A program made the translations under genes and the position numbers. From NCBI RefSeq assembly GCF_047601505.1, contig NZ_JASGJD010000001.1, forward strand, positions 2,790,001 through 2,854,000: a DNA stretch of 64,000 bases, read 5' to 3'. The number at the start of each line of letters is the position of its first letter. Position 1 is the stretch's first letter. This document shows, piece after piece, positions 7,945-17,012 of this stretch. The stretch comes from Cloacibacterium sp047601505. GTDB lineage: Bacteria; Bacteroidota; Bacteroidia; Flavobacteriales; Weeksellaceae. The notes below the pieces were generated by a model, which was given only the letters and a program-made list of their open reading frames with translations, was not told where the DNA came from and did no database searches.

Positions 7945-9252
7945 CTAGTTTTTCAAAAATTTAAAATATTCTAATGCTGTATTGTATTCGAAAATGGCTT
8001 GGTTGTAGTCTAATTCTTTTTGAGACATCATGGTTTCTGAAACCAATAAATCTGATGATTTTTCTAAACCTTGGTCGTATCTATTTTTTCTGATTCTGTA
8101 AGCTTCTTTCGCTTGTTCTAAAGCCTGTTTGGTAAGATTTACTTTGTTATCAGCATCTTTCACTTGTCTGGAAGCTTTGTTGATTTCGAGTTGAGATTGC
8201 TGAGTATATTGTTGCAATTCGGTTTCTGCTTTTATGCGTTCGGTTTTGTATTTTTCTTGTTCAGATTTGGCTTTCAATCCATCAAAAACATTCCAAGATA
8301 ATTGTAATCCGAGTAAATAACCATTAGCATCGAACTGATAAGGTTTGTTGTCATACACTTCAAAACTTCCAAAAGCATTTAATCTTGGTAAAAATTTAGA
8401 TTTAGCAGATTTAATCATTAAATCGTAAGCTTCTAAAGATTTTTCGTATGCCTGAATATCTTTTCTGGAAGAATTTAATTGAGGAGATTCTTCTAACATT
8501 CCGTTTTGATATTCTAACTTTTCAGTAGGTTTTAGGATGCGATTGTTATTTTCTTCTCCCAACAAAAAACAAATATAATCTGAGGCATTTCTCACGTTAG
8601 ATTTTGCAAATTGCAACTGACTTTCAATCTCCGAAACTCTCACATCCATGTACAAAACATCAGATTTCTGAATCATTCCGTTTTTGAAATAATTATCGAT
8701 TACTTTTTTATTGGCAAGAGTGGTATTTTTAGCATTTTCTAAAGTTTCTACCGCTTTATACGCCAATTGAAGCTGCATATAAGCTTTCAGAATTTCGAAT
8801 TTTATATAATCTGAAGTTCTCTCTGCTTTAATAGAAAGCGCCTCTGTTTTTACTTGTCCTGCTTTTTTTTGATAAACCATATCTTGGTTATAGATAGGTT
8901 GTTGCAGTTCTAATTTGGTCGCAAAATTTGAAATATTTTTAGGATTATTGAGTTTTGAAGGATCAAAATCCTGCATGGTAATTCTCTCCTGATTGAGCCT
9001 AGAACCAAACGCCATCAAAGGATTATTGGTAGTAATTGCAGTGTAAGAAGCATTTACATTGGGCAAATACATAGCTCTGGTTTGCAACAATTCTGCTTTA
9101 GCTATGGCAACTTCTTGGTTTGCCAATTTTACTTGAAGGTTTTTTTCTGCAACTTTTTGCAATAGTTCTTCCTTAGAAACCGAAACTGTTTCTTGTGCAG
9201 AGACTTTAGAAAATAGACTTAATGTAATGGTAAAAATCAGTAATCTTATCAT
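7945..9252 (-). CDS. TolC-type outer-membrane factor
   Basis: 435 residues with a signal peptide ending near SAQET. Two repeats of long amphipathic helices are typical of the TolC / outer-membrane efflux family: MYLPNVNASYT and LELQQPIYNQ in the first half, KFLPRLNAFGSFE and LSWNVFDG in the second. It forms the trimeric channel through the outer membrane for the RND pump. It is the first gene of the operon. The stretch 9253-9300 upstream would carry the operon promoter, but I see no clear -7 box. Confidence 0.92.
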   Translation of the reverse strand: MIRLLIFTITLSLFSKVSAQETVSVSKEELLQKVAEKNLQVKLANQEVAIAKAELLQTRAMYLPNVNASYTAITTNNPLMAFGSRLNQERITMQDFDPSKLNNPKNISNFATKLELQQPIYNQDMVYQKKAGQVKTEALSIKAERTSDYIKFEILKAYMQLQLAYKAVETLENAKNTTLANKKVIDNYFKNGMIQKSDVLYMDVRVSEIESQLQFAKSNVRNASDYICFLLGEENNNRILKPTEKLEYQNGMLEESPQLNSSRKDIQAYEKSLEAYDLMIKSAKSKFLPRLNAFGSFEVYDNKPYQFDANGYLLGLQLSWNVFDGLKAKSEQEKYKTERIKAETELQQYTQQSQLEINKASRQVKDADNKVNLTKQALEQAKEAYRIRKNRYDQGLEKSSDLLVSETMMSQKELDYNQAIFEYNTALEYFKFLKN

Positions 9253-9320
9253 TGATATAAAATTTTCAACAAAAGTATAAGAGTGATTTTTACCTCACAG
9301 TAACATAGGTTACAGACGTC

Positions 9321-9358
9321 AAAAAATAAAAAAGCGATAGATAAAATTTATCTACCGC
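9321..9358 (-). terminator. Terminator after the truncated gene
   Basis: Minus strand: GCGGTAGATAAA pairs with TTTATCTATCGC (bases 9334-9358), with a perfect inner TAGATAAA/TTTATCTA, followed by TTTTTTATTTTTT. It sits 25 bases past the stop at 9383. Confidence 0.8.
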
Positions 9359-9382
9359 CGCCTTTGTGATTCATGAAATATT

Positions 9383-9733
9383 TTAAAACTTAAACCAAGG
9401 ATAAGGTTCATAAGTGAAGTTGAGAGCTCGTGGTAAATCATCACCAGGAATGTCTTTTAATGCTGTAAGAACAGACGGATTAGAAGGATCCGTTTTGCCA
9501 TCAAATTTTACAATTCTGTATTTCCCACCACTTCTTATAAAAAGGTCTTTGTAGCCTTTCGTTTTAGCATTATCGATGACAACAGGATAATCTGAAACGG
9601 TAAAACTTGCCAATTTAGAACCATCATCATTCAAAATAAACTGAGTACAACCGCCAGAACCACAGAAAAAAGAACCTGTAAGCCCTACAAAAATTTCTTT
9701 TTTGCCATCATCATTAATGCCAAAAACAAATTA
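9383..9733 (-). pseudogene. 5'-truncated remnant of a secreted or cell-envelope protein
   Basis: About 116 codons are open from a TAA at 9731-9733 to the stop at 9383, with no ATG in the upstream half. The reading begins FVFGINDDGKKEIFVGL and contains a Cys-rich motif (FFCGSGGCTQFIL) seen in the middle of longer secreted Bacteroidota proteins, then SGGKYRIVKF. The missing N-terminus and start codon suggest that the 5' part was deleted. An alternative is a short protein starting at the TTG at 9634. The terminator downstream is intact. Confidence 0.6.
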
Positions 9734-9774
9734 ATTAATAAAAAAATAGCATTTTTTAGCATTAGAACTTGCTT

Positions 9775-9782
9775 TACATTTG
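9775..9782 (+). promoter_or_regulatory. -7 promoter box (TACATTTG) for the GNAT gene
   Basis: A perfect match to the Bacteroidota -7 consensus TAnnTTTG, 38 bases upstream of the ATG at 9821. No good -33 TTG is found at the usual distance. Confidence 0.5.
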
Positions 9783-9820
9783 CCACTGAAAACTTAAATA
9801 AAAGAAACAAACACATAAGT

Positions 9821-10342
9821 ATGGAAATTACAATATCTCTTATAACAAATAAAGATATTCTTCAGCTTCAGGAAATTGGAAAGAAGACGTTTTCTGAAAC
9901 ATTTTCTGAGACTAATTCTGAAGAAAATATGACTAAATACTTAGAAGAAGGCTTTTCTAAAGAAAAACTGACTAAAGAACTAGAAGACGAAAATTCTGAA
10001 TTTTATTTCGCAAAATCAAAAAACGAAGTTATTGGATATTTAAAACTAAATGTAGGAAACTCTCAAACCGAAATAAAAGAAGACAATGCTCTAGAAATTG
10101 AAAGAATATATGTATTGAAAGATTTTCACGGTAAAAAGATTGGACAAATTCTCTACGAAAAAGCTATAGAAATCGCTACGCAGAAAAAAGTAAATTACGT
10201 TTGGCTTGGCGTTTGGGAAAACAACAAAAGAGCCATTAGTTTTTATCAAAAAAATGGTTTTGTGGAGTTTGACAAGCATATTTTTAAACTCGGAGATGAC
10301 GAACAAACCGATATTATGATGAAACTGAATTTAAAAAATTAA
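9821..10342 (+). CDS. GNAT family N-acetyltransferase
   Basis: 173 residues. The acetyl-CoA binding motif A is visible as IERIYVLKDFHGKKIGQILYEKAI (about 90-113; consensus Q/RxxGxG/A as KKIGQI). Motif B follows as WLGVWENNKRAISFYQKNGF. It resembles spermidine/spermine or PaiA-type N-acetyltransferases, but the substrate is not assignable. It is soluble and cytoplasmic. It is convergent with the LysR gene, whose stop lies seven bases away. Confidence 0.9.
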   Translation: MEITISLITNKDILQLQEIGKKTFSETFSETNSEENMTKYLEEGFSKEKLTKELEDENSEFYFAKSKNEVIGYLKLNVGNSQTEIKEDNALEIERIYVLKDFHGKKIGQILYEKAIEIATQKKVNYVWLGVWENNKRAISFYQKNGFVEFDKHIFKLGDDEQTDIMMKLNLKN

Positions 10343-10348
10343 ATAATT

Positions 10349-11206
10349 TTAAACCAATTCTAGAATATTTTTAAGAATTGGATTTGGGTCGTCTTTTCTC
10401 CACTGAAGATACAAATCTGTAACAAAAGGCAACGGAATAAAACGAATACCAATATTCTGATGAAGATGATAAGAATGTGGCAAAATAGAAATTCCCAAGC
10501 CATTTTTAATTAAAGAAATAATGGTAGAACCAAATTCGCAACGAATGTAAGAATCTAGATTAATATGATAAGTATTAATAACTTCTTGAACTAATAAATT
10601 ATAACTACTGCTGTAATCTCCAGTTGTTAACAAAAATTTCTGGTCTTTCAAACTTTCTTCTGAAATATCTGATAAAGTTTTGAAGTGATGATTTTCTGGA
10701 ACTACAAAAGACAAGTTTTCGTAGCCCAATTTCTTTTCATTAATTGCTGAAGAAGTATTTACATCACGAGAAAAAGCCAAATCTATTTTATAATTTTTAA
10801 GATATTCTTCTTGAGTTTCGTTGGTAAGCTGAACCAATTCTAAAGTAAGATAAGGAAAAGCATCTGAAATTTTTTTTATAAAATGAGGCAAAACAGAAGA
10901 CGAAATAGAATCTGGATGCGCAATTCTTAAAGTACCAAATTCTCCTAAATGAATTTGCTTTGCCAACTGATGAAAAGCTTCCATTTGATTGAGTTCTTCG
11001 CTCCATTTTTCTTGCAAAAATTTTCCAGCAGGCGTTAGTTTTACATTTCGTTTGTCTCGATAAAATAACTGAACTCCTAATTCATTTTCCAAAGACTGAA
11101 TTTGGCGACTCAATGCAGATTGTGTGATGTTCATCTTGGCAGAAGTGTTCCAAAAGTGTAACTCTTTAGACAAAGCAAGAAAATATTTTAACTGTTGTAT
11201 ATCCAT
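10349..11206 (-). CDS. LysR family transcriptional regulator
   Basis: 285 residues. The N-terminal winged helix-turn-helix (residues 1-60; ITQSALSRQIQSLENELGVQLF) is followed by the two-lobed effector-binding domain (about 90-280). The gene is divergent from the EamA transporter at 11277 with 70 bases between starts, the classic arrangement in which a LysR protein controls its neighbour. On the minus strand TAAATTTG (bases 11233-11240) is a perfect -7 box for this gene. The effector is unknown. Confidence 0.93.
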   Translation of the reverse strand: MDIQQLKYFLALSKELHFWNTSAKMNITQSALSRQIQSLENELGVQLFYRDKRNVKLTPAGKFLQEKWSEELNQMEAFHQLAKQIHLGEFGTLRIAHPDSISSSVLPHFIKKISDAFPYLTLELVQLTNETQEEYLKNYKIDLAFSRDVNTSSAINEKKLGYENLSFVVPENHHFKTLSDISEESLKDQKFLLTTGDYSSSYNLLVQEVINTYHINLDSYIRCEFGSTIISLIKNGLGISILPHSYHLHQNIGIRFIPLPFVTDLYLQWRKDDPNPILKNILELV

Positions 11207-11276
11207 TTAATGCAATAAAATCATTAGTTAAGCAAATTTAACAAGTAAATTGAATTAAAATTAAAAATCTAAAAAA

Positions 11277-12158
11277 ATGAACAAAAAAAATCAATATCTT
11301 TTTCTTCTCATTCTTGGAACTGCTTTTTGGGGAATTTCTTTCCCAGTCACAAAAATGTCAATTGGAAATGTATCTCAATCTACATTCTTATTTTACAGAT
11401 TCTTTTTCGCAGCCATATCTATGGGAATAATTTTTTATAAACAATTAAAAAACATCAACAAAAATTCAGTAAAAACAGGAATTGGATTAGCTTTTCCGCT
11501 TGTTTTTGGCATTCATTTTCAGACCTTAGGAATTGTAAAACACACTTCTGCATCTCAATGTGCATTTGTTGCCGGAATTTGCGTAGTAATTATCCCTATT
11601 TTGAAAATACTTTTCTATAAAATTACTATTGAACCAAAAATCTGGTTTTCTGCAATTTTAGCTTTAATTGGCTTAGGAATAATTTCTATTACCAAAAGTT
11701 TCACCATTAATATAGCTGATGCTTATGTTTTACTTGGTACATTTGGTTTTGCTTATTACATGATAAAAGTAGAACAATTCGCAAGCAAAAACAATATTAT
11801 TCAAACTCTAGTCCCCATGTTTGCAATGGGTGCCATTTTAATGTTGATCATTTCATTGTTTGATAAATCTGCTAATTGGTTTCCTACAAATCATCAATTT
11901 TGGATTGGTGTTTTTTACTGTTCATTATTTTCCACTGCTTTTATGTATTCTGTTTCTAATATTGCACAAAAATACATTAGCACAGAAAAAGTAGCCATTA
12001 TTTATCTTTTTGAACCTGTTTTTGCGGCTATTGCTTCATTTTTTATTTTAGATGAAAATCTTACTTGGCGTTTATTATTGGGAGGAAGCCTTATCTTAAT
12101 TGCCACATTTATTACTGAGATTAAATTAGGCAAGCTCAAAAAAATAAAAACTTTTTAA
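11277..12158 (+). CDS. EamA/DMT family transporter
   Basis: 293 residues with ten membrane helices in two EamA repeats. The first opens with LILGTAFWGISFPVTK; the second contains FSTAFMYSVSNIAQKYIS and FEPVFAAIASFFILDE. Proteins of this drug/metabolite superfamily export amino acids, nucleosides or toxic metabolites across the inner membrane. It is divergent from and probably controlled by the LysR regulator. The substrate is not predictable. Confidence 0.93.
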   Translation: MNKKNQYLFLLILGTAFWGISFPVTKMSIGNVSQSTFLFYRFFFAAISMGIIFYKQLKNINKNSVKTGIGLAFPLVFGIHFQTLGIVKHTSASQCAFVAGICVVIIPILKILFYKITIEPKIWFSAILALIGLGIISITKSFTINIADAYVLLGTFGFAYYMIKVEQFASKNNIIQTLVPMFAMGAILMLIISLFDKSANWFPTNHQFWIGVFYCSLFSTAFMYSVSNIAQKYISTEKVAIIYLFEPVFAAIASFFILDENLTWRLLLGGSLILIATFITEIKLGKLKKIKTF

Positions 12159-12193
12159 AAAAGGTTGCCTCTTTTGAGACAGCCTTTTTCTAT
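12157..12193. terminator. Bidirectional terminator between convergent genes
   Basis: AAAAAAGGTTGCCTC pairs with GAGACAGCCTTTTT around TTTT, with one mismatch and one G-T pair. It ends both the EamA gene and the convergent aldo/keto reductase gene. A closely related hairpin ends the barrel gene at 20553. Confidence 0.75.
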
Positions 12194-13170
12194 TTTCCAA
12201 CTCTTGCCTGCAACGAAGCAGGATAACGCTCGCCAAGAATTTTAATTTGTCTTAGAGCTCTGTCTATTCTTTGAAGTTCGTCTTCATTAAGGTAAACATG
12301 TACTGCGCCAGTATTTTCTTCCAAACGAGAGATTTTTGTTGTTCCTGGTATTGGTGCAATGTATGGTTTTTGTGCCAATAACCAACTTAATGCAATTTGT
12401 GATGGTGTTGCATTGTTTTCGATGGCAACTGTTTTTACCAGATCTACCAATTCCTGATTTGCTTTTCTATTTTCTTCTGAAAATCTTGGAACAATATTTC
12501 TGAAATCACTTGCATCAAATTTTGTATCTGCATTAATAGCTCCTGTCAAAAATCCTTTTCCAAGCGGGCTGAATGGAACAAAACCAATATTCAACTCTTC
12601 TAGCAAAGGTAAAATTTCGTTTTCTGGTTCGCGCCAAAACATTGAATATTCACTTTGAAGCGCTGTTACTGGTAAAACTGCATGTGCTTTTCTGATGCTA
12701 TCAACTCCTGCTTCACTCATCCCGAAATGTTTTACTTTTCCTTCGGTAATTAAATCTTTCACTGTACCAGCAACATCTTCCATAGGAACATTCGGATCAA
12801 CTCTGTGCTGATAAAGTAAATCAATATAATCGGTATCGAGATATTTCAAAGAATTTTCTACCACAATCCTTATTCTTTCTGGTCGGCTATCAACACCTTT
12901 TGTTGCATCACCATCTAGGAAACCAAATTTTGTTGCAATTACCACTTTATCTCTAAAAGATTTTACAGCTTTTCCCAAAAGAGTTTCGTTTCCGCCTTGG
13001 CTGTAAGCTTCTGCTGTATCGAAAAATGTAATACCTAAATCGTACGCTTTTTGAATTAAATCAATTGCATTTTTCTCATCAGTTGCAGGACCATAACCAA
13101 ATGTTAATCCCATACATCCTAAACCTAATTCTGACACTTCTAAACCTTGTCCTAAAATTCTTGTTTTCAT
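12190..13170 (-). CDS. Aldo/keto reductase
   Basis: A 326-residue NADPH-dependent oxidoreductase with the TIM-barrel AKR fold. The catalytic tetrad is intact: Asp51 and Tyr56 (DTAEAY), Lys81 (TKFG), His122 (YQHR). The C-terminal cofactor segment PIPGTTKISRLEEN is present. No signal peptide, so it is cytoplasmic. It belongs to the group related to YajO and Gcy-like general aldehyde reductases. Its closest relatives in this window are the exported reductases at 28766 and 31557. The AraC gene at 13348 is divergent and may regulate it. Confidence 0.93.
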   Translation of the reverse strand: MKTRILGQGLEVSELGLGCMGLTFGYGPATDEKNAIDLIQKAYDLGITFFDTAEAYSQGGNETLLGKAVKSFRDKVVIATKFGFLDGDATKGVDSRPERIRIVVENSLKYLDTDYIDLLYQHRVDPNVPMEDVAGTVKDLITEGKVKHFGMSEAGVDSIRKAHAVLPVTALQSEYSMFWREPENEILPLLEELNIGFVPFSPLGKGFLTGAINADTKFDASDFRNIVPRFSEENRKANQELVDLVKTVAIENNATPSQIALSWLLAQKPYIAPIPGTTKISRLEENTGAVHVYLNEDELQRIDRALRQIKILGERYPASLQARVGK

Positions 13171-13302
13171 ATTTTTTGTATTATTTAATGTAAAAATTAA
13201 GATGTTTTTGAACCTCTTTTACAGAATACAAATTTCTAAAGAATCTAAAAAATATTTGTTATACTAATTACTGCTTTCCATACCATTTTTACAGATAAAT
13301 AT

Positions 13303-13332
13303 TTTGCAAACAATTTAAAACCCGTACATTTG
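13303..13332 (+). promoter_or_regulatory. Promoter of the AraC-type gene
   Basis: A TTTG at 13303-13306 and a perfect -7 box TACATTTG at 13325-13332, 18 bases apart. The ATG at 13348 follows after a 15-base gap. The box contains the TTG that would otherwise look like an upstream start, so the ATG is the better start. Confidence 0.65.
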
Positions 13333-13347
13333 ATTTTTGCAAATAAA

Positions 13348-14289
13348 ATGAGTTCAATCACCATCAAAGAGTTTTATCAGGATATTTTGGGAGATACTTG
13401 CCCAGATATTCATCAATTTCTAAATGAAAACATTCATAAAGATATTGGTCATTTCAATGTTTTTGATATTTCTGAAATCTACAGAGATTGCAAATCAAAG
13501 ACCGAAATACCTTACAACAGAAGAACTTACTACAAAATAAGTCTAATTAAAGGTAAAAATAAAGTAGAATATGCCAACAAAACGATTCAGATTGAAGATT
13601 GTGCCATTCTCTTTGCTTCCCCAAAAATTCCTTACAATTATACCAATCTTTGTACAGAACAAGCTGGGCATTTTTGTGTTTTCACAAAAGATTTCTTACC
13701 AGCCACAAAAATTGGGGTAAAACTAGACCAACTTCCTGTTTTCTCTCCTCAGAGTGATTTTATTTTTAGAATTTCCACAGAACAGTTCCATCAATTTGAG
13801 GCAATTTTTCTTAAAATGCACGAAGAAATAACCTCTGACTATGTGTACAAATATGATTTATTGAGAAATTATGTAATGGAATTAATTCATTTTGGACAAA
13901 AATTAAAACCTATTTTACCTATTGAAAATAACAAAACAGCATCTTCTAGAACCACTTCACTATTTATAGAATTACTTGAAAGACAATTCCCAATAGAAAA
14001 CATAAGCCAACTTTTACAACTAAAAACACCAGCTGATTTTGCAGGAATATTGGGTGTTCATGTCAATCATTTAAACAGAGTTTTGAAAGAAACTACAGGA
14101 AAAACCACTGGCGAAATTATTGGAAGTAGAATTTTTCAGGAAGCAAAATTACTGCTCACCCAAACACAATGGAATATTTCTGAAATTGCTTTTACGCTAG
14201 GTTTTGAAGAAGTAGCCCATTTTTCTAACTTTTTCAAAAAACACAGTCAACAATCTCCGCAAAATTACAGAGAAACATCAATTGTTTGA
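13348..14289 (+). CDS. AraC family transcriptional regulator
   Basis: 313 residues. The C-terminal double helix-turn-helix of AraC/XylS (about 215-310) is clear: FAGILGVHVNHLNRVLKETTGKTTG for the first helix-turn-helix and WNISEIAFTLGFEEVAHFSNFFKK for the second. The N-terminal part is a cupin-like sensing domain (GHFNVFDISEIY onward). It lies divergent to an aldo/keto reductase and 84 bases before an SDR gene, so it probably controls one or both as part of a redox response. The start was chosen at ATG 13348. Confidence 0.92.
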   Translation: MSSITIKEFYQDILGDTCPDIHQFLNENIHKDIGHFNVFDISEIYRDCKSKTEIPYNRRTYYKISLIKGKNKVEYANKTIQIEDCAILFASPKIPYNYTNLCTEQAGHFCVFTKDFLPATKIGVKLDQLPVFSPQSDFIFRISTEQFHQFEAIFLKMHEEITSDYVYKYDLLRNYVMELIHFGQKLKPILPIENNKTASSRTTSLFIELLERQFPIENISQLLQLKTPADFAGILGVHVNHLNRVLKETTGKTTGEIIGSRIFQEAKLLLTQTQWNISEIAFTLGFEEVAHFSNFFKKHSQQSPQNYRETSIV

Positions 14290-14373
14290 TTTTCGCAAAA
14301 TTTCATTTGATTTATACAAATAAGACAATCCTACTATTTCTCAACTTTGTCCCATAATTAAAACATTAAAAAA

Positions 14374-15132
14374 ATGACAAGTAAAATAGCATTAGTAACA
14401 GGTGGAAGTAGAGGACTTGGTAAAGATTCAGCTATACAATTAGCAAAAAAAGGATTCCACATAATTCTCACCTATCAAACAAAAAGAGAATTTGCAGACG
14501 AAGTGGTAAAAGAAATTGAAAACATGGGGCAAAAAGCCTTTGCTTTGCCTTTAGATATTTCTACAACAACAGGTTTCAATCAATTTGCTAACGAAGTAAA
14601 AGATATTTTGGATACTCAATTTGATTCTGCAAAACTAGATGCTTTGGTTAATAATGCAGGAATAGGAATCAACCAAAGTTTTGAAACAACTACCGAAGAA
14701 ACAGTGGACGCTATGACAAATATTCATTTCAAGGGACCATATTTCTTAACTCAAAAATTATTACCATTATTAAATGATGGAAGCAGCATTGTAAACACTT
14801 CTTCTGGTTTAGCAAGATTTTCTTTTGCAGGATATTCTGCTTATGGCGCTATGAAAGCAGCAATAGATTCTCTATCAAGATATCAAGCTTTAGAATTAGG
14901 AAGCAGAAAAATAAGAGTAAATTCTATCGCACCTGGAGCAATTGAAACCGATTTTGGAGGTGGAGTTGTTCGAGATATTTCAGATTTAAACCAGCACATT
15001 GCCTCTGAAACAGCTTTAGGAAGAGTTGGTTTGCCAGACGACATTGGAAGCGTGGTTGCATTTCTTTGTTCTGAAGATTCTAAATGGATTAATGCTCAAA
15101 GAATTGAAGTTTCTGGAGGATATAAAATTTAA
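14374..15132 (+). CDS. Short-chain dehydrogenase/reductase
   Basis: A 252-residue classical SDR with a Rossmann fold. Nucleotide loop TGGSRGLG (9-16), NNAG (93-96), and catalytic Ser near 143, Tyr157 and Lys161 (YGAMK) are all present. The C-terminal SDD-type segment (FLCSEDSKWINAQRIEVSGGY) matches 3-oxoacyl-ACP reductase-like or glucose dehydrogenase-like SDRs. It is soluble. It lies after the AraC gene, with its own ribosome-binding region (TTAAAAAA ATG). Confidence 0.92.
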   Translation: MTSKIALVTGGSRGLGKDSAIQLAKKGFHIILTYQTKREFADEVVKEIENMGQKAFALPLDISTTTGFNQFANEVKDILDTQFDSAKLDALVNNAGIGINQSFETTTEETVDAMTNIHFKGPYFLTQKLLPLLNDGSSIVNTSSGLARFSFAGYSAYGAMKAAIDSLSRYQALELGSRKIRVNSIAPGAIETDFGGGVVRDISDLNQHIASETALGRVGLPDDIGSVVAFLCSEDSKWINAQRIEVSGGYKI

Positions 15133-15147
15133 TTGAACTTCATAGCA

Positions 15148-15186
15148 TAAAAAAATCTACTCTAATTGTTCTAGAGCAGATTTTTT
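15148..15186 (+). terminator. Terminator of the SDR gene
   Basis: AAAAAATCT...CTA pairs with TAGAGCAGATTTTTT with a small mismatch, beginning 15 bases after the stop. Confidence 0.7.
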
Positions 15187-15344
15187 GCAAAAGAGGAATA
15201 AAATAGAGCAATAAGAAAACGAGATAGCCTAACTTTTATTGTTTTTAGGATGATTTATTGAAACAAAAATAATACACATTACGGTTTTTCTTACCATTAT
15301 TACTGATTTACTTAACTATTTAAAAATCAACCAATCATAATATG

Positions 15345-15352
15345 TAATTTTG
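15345..15352 (+). promoter_or_regulatory. -7 promoter box (TAATTTTG)
   Basis: A perfect TAnnTTTG match located 21 bases before the ATG at 15374. It overlaps the TTG that extends the reading frame upstream, supporting the later ATG start. No clear -33 element. Confidence 0.55.
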
Positions 15353-15373
15353 CATTATAAAAACAAAAAGATA

Positions 15374-16285
15374 ATGAACGAAACCATTTATTTTAATAGT
15401 GTGAGCGATTACAATGATTCTTGTGAACAAGAAACTTTACATCCTTTGGTAAGTATTTTAGATTTATCAAAATGCCCACCTCGTAAATGGAAAGCTGGAA
15501 CTAGTGTAAAAATGAATTTCGGTGTGTATGCTATTTTTTTAAAAGATGTAGTTTGTGGAGACATCCGTTATGGTAGAAATTACTACGATTATCAAGAAGG
15601 AACATTGGTTTTTATTGGCCCTGGGCAAGCTTGGGATATAGAATACGAAACTTCTTACTATCAACCTCATGGGCATGTTTTGATTTTTCATCCAGACCTA
15701 ATTCACGGTACTTCTTTAGGAAAAATTATTCAAGATTATCAATTTTTTTCGTACCAAATGAATGAAGCACTACACCTCTCCGAGAAAGAAAGACAGATTA
15801 TTTTGGATTGTTTTGCTAAAATTCAGTTTGAACTACAACAGACTATTGACAAACATAGCAAAAAACTTATTGCCTCTAACATCGAGCTTTTTCTGAACTA
15901 TTGCGATCGTTTTTACGATAGGCAATTCATTACCCGAGATAATGAAAACAAAGGTATATTAGAGCATTTTGAGGTTTTATTGAATGATTATTTTTCTTCT
16001 GAGAAACCACAAAGCATTGGTTTTCCATCGGTAAGTTATTGTGCAGAAAAACTAAATTTATCTCCTAATTATTTTGGTGATCTGGTAAAAAAAGAAACCG
16101 GTAAATCTGCTCAAGAATACATTCAATCAAAAATAATAGACCTTGCTAAAGAAAGGATTTTCAACCACTCTAAAACCATTAGCGAAATTGCTTACGAATT
16201 AGGATTTAAATATCCACAACATTTTACCAGACTTTTTAAGCAAAAAGTTGGCATATCTCCCTTAGAATACAGAAGTTTGAATTAA
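15374..16285 (+). CDS. AraC family transcriptional regulator
   Basis: 303 residues. The N-terminal part is a cupin-like sensor (RKWKAGTSVKMNFGVYAIF, then FIGPGQAWDIEY). The C-terminal AraC DNA-binding domain comprises YCAEKLNLSPNYFGDLVKKE and SKTISEIAYELGFKYPQHF (about 205-300). Located just upstream of a MdaB-like quinone reductase and a DJ-1-like gene, the usual context for AraC regulators of electrophile or quinone stress genes. It is only distantly similar to the AraC protein at 13348. Confidence 0.92.
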   Translation: MNETIYFNSVSDYNDSCEQETLHPLVSILDLSKCPPRKWKAGTSVKMNFGVYAIFLKDVVCGDIRYGRNYYDYQEGTLVFIGPGQAWDIEYETSYYQPHGHVLIFHPDLIHGTSLGKIIQDYQFFSYQMNEALHLSEKERQIILDCFAKIQFELQQTIDKHSKKLIASNIELFLNYCDRFYDRQFITRDNENKGILEHFEVLLNDYFSSEKPQSIGFPSVSYCAEKLNLSPNYFGDLVKKETGKSAQEYIQSKIIDLAKERIFNHSKTISEIAYELGFKYPQHFTRLFKQKVGISPLEYRSLN

Positions 16286-16330
16286 CATTTCTATATATTC
16301 CCTAATCATATTCAATCAAATTCTATATAA

Positions 16331-16365
16331 AACTTGTGACCTAGCTCACAGGTTTTTTCTTTTTA
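16331..16365 (+). terminator. Terminator of the second AraC gene
   Basis: AACTTGTGA (16332-16340) pairs with TCACAGGTT with one G-T pair, followed by TTTTTCTTTTT. Confidence 0.75.
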
Positions 16366-16372
16366 TATGAAA

Positions 16373-16380
16373 TAATTTTG
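16373..16380 (+). promoter_or_regulatory. -7 promoter box (TAATTTTG) for the MdaB/DJ-1 operon
   Basis: A perfect TAnnTTTG box 20 bases before the ATG at 16401, immediately after the terminator of the regulator gene. Confidence 0.55.
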
Positions 16381-16400
16381 CAATATTAAATGTAAAATTC

Positions 16401-17003
16401 ATGAAAAAAATTTTTGTAATAAACGGCGGACAACATTTTGCACACTCTGGCGGAAAATTTAATAAAACGTTAGTAGATTGGGATCAAATATTCTTTAATA
16501 AAGAAAATGGCTTCGAACTGAATATAACAGATATTAACGAGCCTTATACTGCAGACGAAGAAGTGGAAAAATTTGTAAATGCCGACATTATTATCTACCA
16601 CACTCCTATTTGGTGGTTTGGGCTGCCTCATAAATTCAAAGAATATCTGGATTTAGTGCTTACCGCAGGACACCGAAAAGGAATTTATTACAGCGATGGA
16701 AGAAAATCTGAAAATCCAAATTTGAATTATGGAAAAGGAGGTTCTATGCAAGGTAAAAAATACATGTTAACCACCACTTGGAACGCTCCAGAAACCGCAT
16801 TTACTTTAGAAGGAGAGTTCTTCAACCAAACGAGTGTTGATAATGGTGTAATGTTTGGTTTCCATAGAATGAATGCTTTTACAGGCATGGAAAAAATTGG
16901 AGGATTCCACTTCCACGACCTTGAGAAAAATGCAACTCAAGAAAGAATAAGCAACTATCAAAGTCTATATTTAGAACATTTAGCAAATAAAATTCAACCT
17001 TAA
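16401..17003 (+). CDS. NAD(P)H-dependent quinone reductase, MdaB-like
   Basis: A 200-residue flavodoxin-fold (Flavodoxin_2) enzyme like MdaB/DT-diaphorase, which reduces quinones by two electrons and avoids radical formation. Visible: FVINGGQHFAHSGGKFN (4-20) at the FMN site, IIYHTPIWWFGLPHKFKEYLD in the middle, and an AGHRKGIYY substrate segment. No signal peptide, so it is cytoplasmic. The DJ-1-like gene follows nine bases after its stop, so the two are an operon. Confidence 0.9.
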   Translation: MKKIFVINGGQHFAHSGGKFNKTLVDWDQIFFNKENGFELNITDINEPYTADEEVEKFVNADIIIYHTPIWWFGLPHKFKEYLDLVLTAGHRKGIYYSDGRKSENPNLNYGKGGSMQGKKYMLTTTWNAPETAFTLEGEFFNQTSVDNGVMFGFHRMNAFTGMEKIGGFHFHDLEKNATQERISNYQSLYLEHLANKIQP

Positions 17004-17012
17004 ATTATATCA

